This document shows, in pieces, positions 59,116 to 64,000 of a DNA stretch of 64,000 nt. Origin of the DNA: Sander lucioperca (taxonomy: Eukaryota; Chordata; Actinopteri; Perciformes; Percidae). Under the pieces are notes generated by a model. The model saw nothing but the letters and a program-made list of their open reading frames with translations. It searched no databases and was not told the DNA's origin. The position numbers were made by a program, and so were the translations under genes. The stretch is taken from contig NC_050179.1 of assembly GCF_008315115.2 (NCBI RefSeq), positions 42,228,174 to 42,292,173 on the forward strand, in the 5' to 3' direction. Positions within the stretch are counted from its first letter, which is position 1. Each line of letters opens with the position of its first letter.

Positions 59116-59999
59116 CTTGGTTGTAGCGCTATCCTATTGCGTGCAGAGGGAATTTGAAAGACAACTGTTTATCCCGCCCCTCGGATTGAGCACCGTCAAT
59201 GGTGAGTTCCCAGAACCAATATCTTGATGTGGGTCTGGCTTGTCAGGCTAATACACTACTGAAATGCTCTCAAAAACAATTCTAAAATGCTCTCACGCAC
59301 AATACTGAAAGCTCTGCGTAAAGCCATGACAGAAGAATTTCTGCCTTTAGGGGGCAGATAGAAGAAAATATATATTTAAACAAGGATTAAATGAGGTATT
59401 TTGATGGCAAAATTGCCTGAACATGGCAACAGCTAGATAGCTCAGTGGGTAACAGCCATTTAAATAAAATGGATAAAAATGACCTAATTACTGAAATAAA
59501 CAATATAAAAGTGGCCCATAGCAGCTCGAAAGTCGCTGTCGCAAACTCCAGCATGGCCACCATGCACCGTGACTGACCACTGGGGCTGGGGTTTGCAACC
59601 GCTATAGGTCCGTCCAGCCCAGCTTCAGGCTGCCGACCACTCTCCTCACTATAGCAGGGAGAAGGGGCCGCAGGTTTGCTAGCTAGCTTTGTATTTAGCT
59701 AATTCTTATTTTAGTTTTTAAACTTTTGTATTACAATCTCTATAACAACTTATTTCAATATAATAATAATAATAATAATAATCATTTTGGGGTAATTTAC
59801 CTCAAGTAACAAGCTGGGACAACTGTGTAAAGTACCAAGCGGGATCAGTTCTTGTCTGTAAGAGCGCCCCATAGACATGGATAAGCCGAAATTCCAGATC
59901 TCATCCCTCCAAAGGGAATACGACTAAGACTGCTTTTCACCTATAGACCTTCACCAATTAACGCTAAAGCTTTCTTCAGCTAAGCCATCTCCCTGTCTC

Positions 60000-60235
60000 T
60001 TAGACATCATCCCAACTAGGCTACTTAAAGAAGCTTTATCCTTGGTTAACACTTTGTTACTAGATATGATCAATATGTCTTTATTAACAGGTTATGTACC
60101 ACAGTCATTTAAAGTAGCTGTGATAAAACCTCTTCTGAGAAAACCCACCCTCGATCCAGAGGTCTTAGCCAACTATAAACCTATATATAATCTCCCCTTT
60201 CTCTCCAAGATCCTTGAGAAGGAAGTAGCTGGTGA
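60000..60235 (+). pseudogene. L2 reverse transcriptase fragment
   Basis: Reads MINMSLLTGYVPQSFKVAVI, KPLLRKPTLDPEVLANYKPI and NLPFLSKILEKEVA, parallel to the minus-strand L2 ORF2 segment near 55650-55800, then diverges at 60232. It is truncated on both sides. Confidence 0.85.
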
Positions 60236-60724
60236 AACTTACAAATTACCTTCTAACTGGACTAATCTAACTAATCTTGGTCCCCGCATTCCTCAACTCC
60301 CACAGCCGACAAAAATCCCCCAAGCGCCCGGTGGTCTGGTGGATGTCCTCCAGAGGTAGCTAGCAGCTAACGGCTATCAGCTAGCAGGGCAAGCTAGCTA
60401 CCAACAAGATCGAGACAGGGACCAGGGTAGGTGAATTTAAACAATGTCTGAGTTGAAAACACATCTTGTTGTCACCTAAGGGCCCCGTTCATGTTGCACA
60501 GACATTTTAATTGCATTTTATGTCTGTTAAGAGGCACAAAGGCACTCTAAAACTTGCCCCGACAACTGCCGTTTTAGCTCAGTGGAAGCTCATACACATA
60601 GCTGCAGCTTCTCCGTGTTGCCTGCACTGATTCGGATCGGGTTTTTTTCAATCGAAAGTGCACGCATGTTTATAGCGATCAAGATTAACGTAAAAATGGG
60701 CCGGAATTCTCCTTTAAGACACTC

Positions 60725-61280
60725 CAGCTGATCCAGAATGCTGCAGTGCATGTGCTGACAAGAACTAAGAAAAGAAATCATATTTCTCCTGTATTAAATT
60801 CTCTGCATTGGCTTCCTCTAAAATCCAGGATTTAATTTACCACTAGAGCACTGCGCTCCCAGAATGCAGAGTTACTTGTGGTTCCTATAGAGTCTCTAAA
60901 AGTAGAATGGGAGCCAGAGCCTTCAGCTATCAGGCTCCTCTCCTGTGGAACCAGCTCCCAGTCTGGGTTCGGGAGGCAGACACCATCCCCACATTTAAGA
61001 GTAAACCTAAAACTCTTCTCTTTCCTTTCTTTCCATTCTACTTTTGGAGACTTTGGGAACCACAAGTAACTTTGCATTCTGGAAGCACAGTGCTCTAGTG
61101 GGGCAATAGGGTACTATGAGCTCTTCAAGATTTGATGGTGCCTGACCATGAAGAGCTTTGTAGGTCAGAAGAAGGATTTTATATTCAATCTTGGTTTTTA
61201 CAGGAAGCCAATGCAGAGAAGCTTATACAGGAGAAATATGATCTCTTTTCTTAGTTCTTGTCAGTACACGCACATTCTGG
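60725..61280. repeat. L2 3' coding fragment and its inverted copy
   Basis: The plus-oriented fragment (60725-61020, with MGARAFSYQAPLLWNQLPVW) is followed by an inverted copy of part of itself. Arms 60750-60820 and 61200-61265 (gaactaagaaaagaa(a)tcatattt) and 60845-60907 and 61037-61099 (agttacttgtggttcc) pair with each other. Confidence 0.7.
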
Positions 61281-61340
61281 ATCTTATGGGACTTGTTTGA
61301 GTAACCTGACAGTAAGGAATTACAATACTGTCAGATGACG

Positions 61341-61560
61341 GTCCTTTCAGGGGCCAAAAAGTATGCGTCATGCGGCGACGACAGTTAAGTTTAGGCACCA
61401 AAGTGTTTAGGAAAAAGGTCGTTGTTTGGATTAAAACACTCCCGAGAAGCAAATGTGTTTAATTGCTGAAGGTATTTTGTTTTTGCCGAAAAGTGAACTC
61501 CGCTCCCCGGCTTGAGAGCGCTGTGTTTTATGTTGACACCACATTGTGCTATTTCATTTT
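61341..61560 (+). repeat. Unclassified dispersed repeat, copy 2
   Basis: Same ordered blocks as the copy at 25835-26050: gcgtcatgcgg, ttaagtttagg, tttggattaaaacactccc, gcgctgtgttttatgttgac. It follows the L2 fragment directly. Confidence 0.6.
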
Positions 61561-61569
61561 GAGATATTT

Positions 61570-62720
61570 TTTATTTAAAGTTCATACATATAACCCATCC
61601 TTTTGTGATTCTGTCTTGTCCTTAATCAGTGAGGTACAACAATCTGATCTACCCGTTAACAAATTGTGATGGATTAAATATATCGTCAGAAAATGAGCCA
61701 TTAAAGAAAGTAAGAAATTGGACTCGGAAACCAAAATCAAATAAATATGATTTCCAGAATTTGTATATCAAGAATTTCAGTAAAGAAGAACTTTACTAAC
61801 TACAGTTTCACTTTAATTAAATAGTATGCAATCTTAGCAATAAAAATGTATGCCCACAGTGTCCCTGATAAAGTGACAGTTCCTCACAGTTTTATTATCA
61901 CTCCTGGTTAGTACTCCGCTGCTTTACAACCTTGCACTGCAGTGTCCCAAGTCAAACAGAACAATTCTGACTTGTTAACCCACACCGCCCCCTGCTATAT
62001 ATCTGATGTACTACTTCATTACTGAACCATGTTAAAACCACAGATTAACTAATATTCGACAAATATGCAACGCTTTGATTTGTTGTTTTGATGGTCGAAT
62101 ATTCGAATAGTCAATTATTCTAGGAAACCCTGACTGTATATGGTATGTGCCTTAGCCACCAGGATCTCATATTTTTCAGTATGAACTTGGAGTCTAAAAT
62201 GTAAAAACTACGATGGCAAAGGTCCATCACTCCATATTTGGTCACAGACCACCCCCTCAGACATATACATATGGTTTGAACCAACTGGCCTTAATCCCTT
62301 TCATTCCCACTCACAAAGTGACACCAGTTTGGTTTGATCTGTGGTCAGTAGATCAGGAGCAGAAAGCAATTGATGTCCACAAACACACACACACACACAC
62401 GCAAGGGATGGGGAAGATCCTTAATCCCAGTGCGGTATAAAGCTGATGACAGAGGATTTCATCGGACATAATCGGTCAGCCAGTCAACCAGGCAGTCAGC
62501 CTTAGAAGCATGAGAAACACTTCACAATTAAAATAATAAATAGCCTGTAGTTATCCGCACAACATATTACATTTCATAAAGCAAGAGTACCAAATAAGCA
62601 ATGCTTAATATGTTTAGTCTGACTCATTTTCAGTTATTTAGTTCCATAAAGAAAATTTTACTATTTGAATTTATGCTGGCAGACTAACCTAGTCCAGGGC
62701 AGGCTAACTGTCAGGCTGAG
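61570..62720. other. Intergenic, no gene recognised
   Basis: Contains an attcgaatattcgaat-type tract near 62090-62120 and a short (CA)n at 62383-62400. No coding similarity seen. Confidence 0.35.
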
Positions 62721-62855
62721 TTGCTGCTTAAAGGGATACTTAACCGATTTAGCATTAAGCTTTGTATCAGTAGAAACCCGGTAGTATTTTTGAATGACCG
62801 TGCTTCCCTCCCTCATGTCCCCCTGAGACGAGAGATCTCTGTATTGTGGGTCTGG

Positions 62856-62910
62856 AAAAAAGCCTCTTATGATGCAAAAATCGTCATTTTGCGTCATAAG
62901 AGGCTTTTTT
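62856..62910. repeat. 24-bp-arm hairpin in a dispersed repeat
   Basis: Arms 62856-62879 and 62887-62910 (core agcctcttatgatgcaaaa / ttttgcgtcataagaggct) differ at one position and are separated by a 7-base loop. The surrounding sequence from about 62729 (ttaaagggatacttaacc) looks like a MITE whose other end I could not place. Confidence 0.75.
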
Positions 62911-63249
62911 GCCCAGAGGCTATGGACTACAGTCCTACTTCCGCATGCCAGCATTAACCGAAATTCACGAAACAAAACGAGTGTCAGCCATCTGAATCCT
63001 CGCGTAGCTTAGTGGCTTCTCAGCATCAAAACTTTAAATAGATAGATTTATTCATCCCAAAGGAAATTTTAGAACAACAATTATGCGCATTCAAACTACC
63101 GCACACGTGTACCAATGGGATACATTGGTACAGATCGGAGAATATGCAGGACACTTTATTACAGACGGAATACTCGACAGCTTCGCCCGCCTGCTATGGA
63201 GACCAGCGGTGTTGCTCGATGCCTCTGGCCGGTAAAGGGACATCATCAG

Positions 63250-63478
63250 CGGGGAATGTTGCACAAGTTTGCAGGTGGAAAACTAACGTTAGCCGGCCAC
63301 CTGTTCCATCAATCCTGCCTGCAAGTGTCCGCTCATTAGACAACAAACTGGACTACATCCAACTTCAACGAAACTCCCAACGCGAGTTCAGAGACTGCTG
63401 TGTTTTTGTTGTTGTGGAAACAATTTGCTGTATCGGACTATCCAGCTACCAGGCCGGCTGCTCTGTCGCCGGGTAAGG
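63250..63478 (+). pseudogene. LINE ORF 5' fragment (weak)
   Basis: The frame opened at 63144 reads PPVPSILPASVRSLDNKLDY, IQLQRNSQREFRDCCVFVVV and ETICCIG. It resembles the start of non-LTR endonuclease domains (NxRSLxNK...TETW) but with the key Asn and Trp changed, and ends at 63476. Preceding atttattcatcccaaaggaaatt at about 63048 resembles a LINE 3' end. Function is lost. Confidence 0.4.
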
Positions 63479-63479
63479 C

Positions 63480-64000
63480 TAGCTAGTGGAGGTGAGCTGT
63501 GTTAACACGGACTGCCTGGTGCAGAAATGGGGGTGCATGTATCCAACTAACTGCTAACTGCTGGTGGAGTTTGTGACTGTTAAATGCCGACCAGCCCACC
63601 AAGCGCTAATGCTAGTAGCTAGCTATGTGTTAGCGGAACTTTACGGAGCATATCATGTGTGTGCACTAAATGTAGCCTGTTTCGTATGTCGTTTTTATAT
63701 AATGTCGTTTTCATATATTTTAATTGTGTAACCAACTGAGCCCCGGTGAAACGTTGTTTCATGTATATGGTTGAAATGACAATAAAACACACTAAAGTTG
63801 AGTTGACTGTCTCATTGTCTGTCTGTAACGGTAGGCGTGGCTTGGGAGTAGACGCTAAAGCAGTGAAGCAAGTGCATTCTGGGATTTGGTGTCTTTCATC
63901 CACTTGAGCCAAAAACACATTTTCTGGCTTTTCTCGGCCTAGAAGCCACCAATTTCTAAAAAATGTTCACATTTCTACTACATAAGTGACCCAATTTAAA
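63480..64000. other. Intergenic, no gene recognised
   Basis: Contains gctagctagtgg/gctaactgctaactg words and generic sequence. No exon with recognisable similarity. Confidence 0.3.

Larger units (their letters stand above)
53720..59250. mobile_element. Composite: inverted-repeat element with RecQ-like fragment, split by L2 LINE
   Basis: The outer ends tagcctagaaatctagacgc and the inverse of the right end (tagcctgacaagccagaccc) are similar. A 9-bp atacactac flanks both sides (53711-53719, 59251-59259), though this sequence is itself repetitive. The host portions are 53720-about 53865 and about 58865-59250; the L2 LINE occupies the middle. Confidence 0.55.

Overview
This window is vertebrate DNA from a ray-finned, probably percomorph, fish. 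The evidence is long introns with GT-AG exons, fish-type SINEs and L2 LINEs, abundant hAT and TTAA-flanked miniature elements, and (CA)n/(TA)n microsatellites. Nothing bacterial or organellar is visible. The species cannot be named from the sequence.

Two host genes can be reconstructed exon by exon, both on the minus strand. far1 (fatty acyl-CoA reductase 1, ether-lipid synthesis at the peroxisome) has its promoter and non-coding first exon near 21850-21990 and nine coding exons from 14808 down to 176. Roughly its last quarter lies beyond the left edge. dkk3 (dickkopf-3, secreted two-domain cysteine-rich glycoprotein) occupies 26388-49650 with seven exons and encodes about 269 residues. Its 17-kb intron 3 (30416-47541) holds most of the large mobile elements. 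Between the two genes, on the plus strand at 23440-24130, lies a spliced-looking but stop-interrupted gene that I do not recognise.

Region by region: 1-22000 is far1, its introns carrying hAT deletion derivatives (two with decayed BED zinc fingers), a SINE split by a hAT element, a TTAA element and a Tc1 relic. 22000-26400 is intergenic, with the decayed gene, a large TA/CA microsatellite and a hAT element with a perfect target duplication. 26400-49650 is dkk3. Its introns hold a 3.8-kb transposon with about 400-bp terminal inverted repeats and a FEN1/PIN-like plus CXC coding region (31227-35009). They also hold a Gmr1-type Ty3/Gypsy retrotransposon with integrase upstream of reverse transcriptase (35913-41196) and a three-deep nest of elements inside a TTAA element (41943-45129). 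49650-64000 contains no recognisable host gene. It has a SINE with its own target duplication, a second TTAA element, a roughly 5.5-kb composite (53720-59250) in which an L2 LINE sits inside an element carrying a RecQ-like fragment, and further L2 debris arranged as an inverted repeat.

The two host genes do not obviously work together; they are simply neighbours. The strongest candidate for something little described is the long-TIR element at 31227-35009, whose only recognisable coding region is a FEN1/PIN-like nuclease fused to a Tesmin/TSO1-type CXC domain rather than a DDE transposase. The copy is decayed and its CXC domain has been split by a later hAT insertion.
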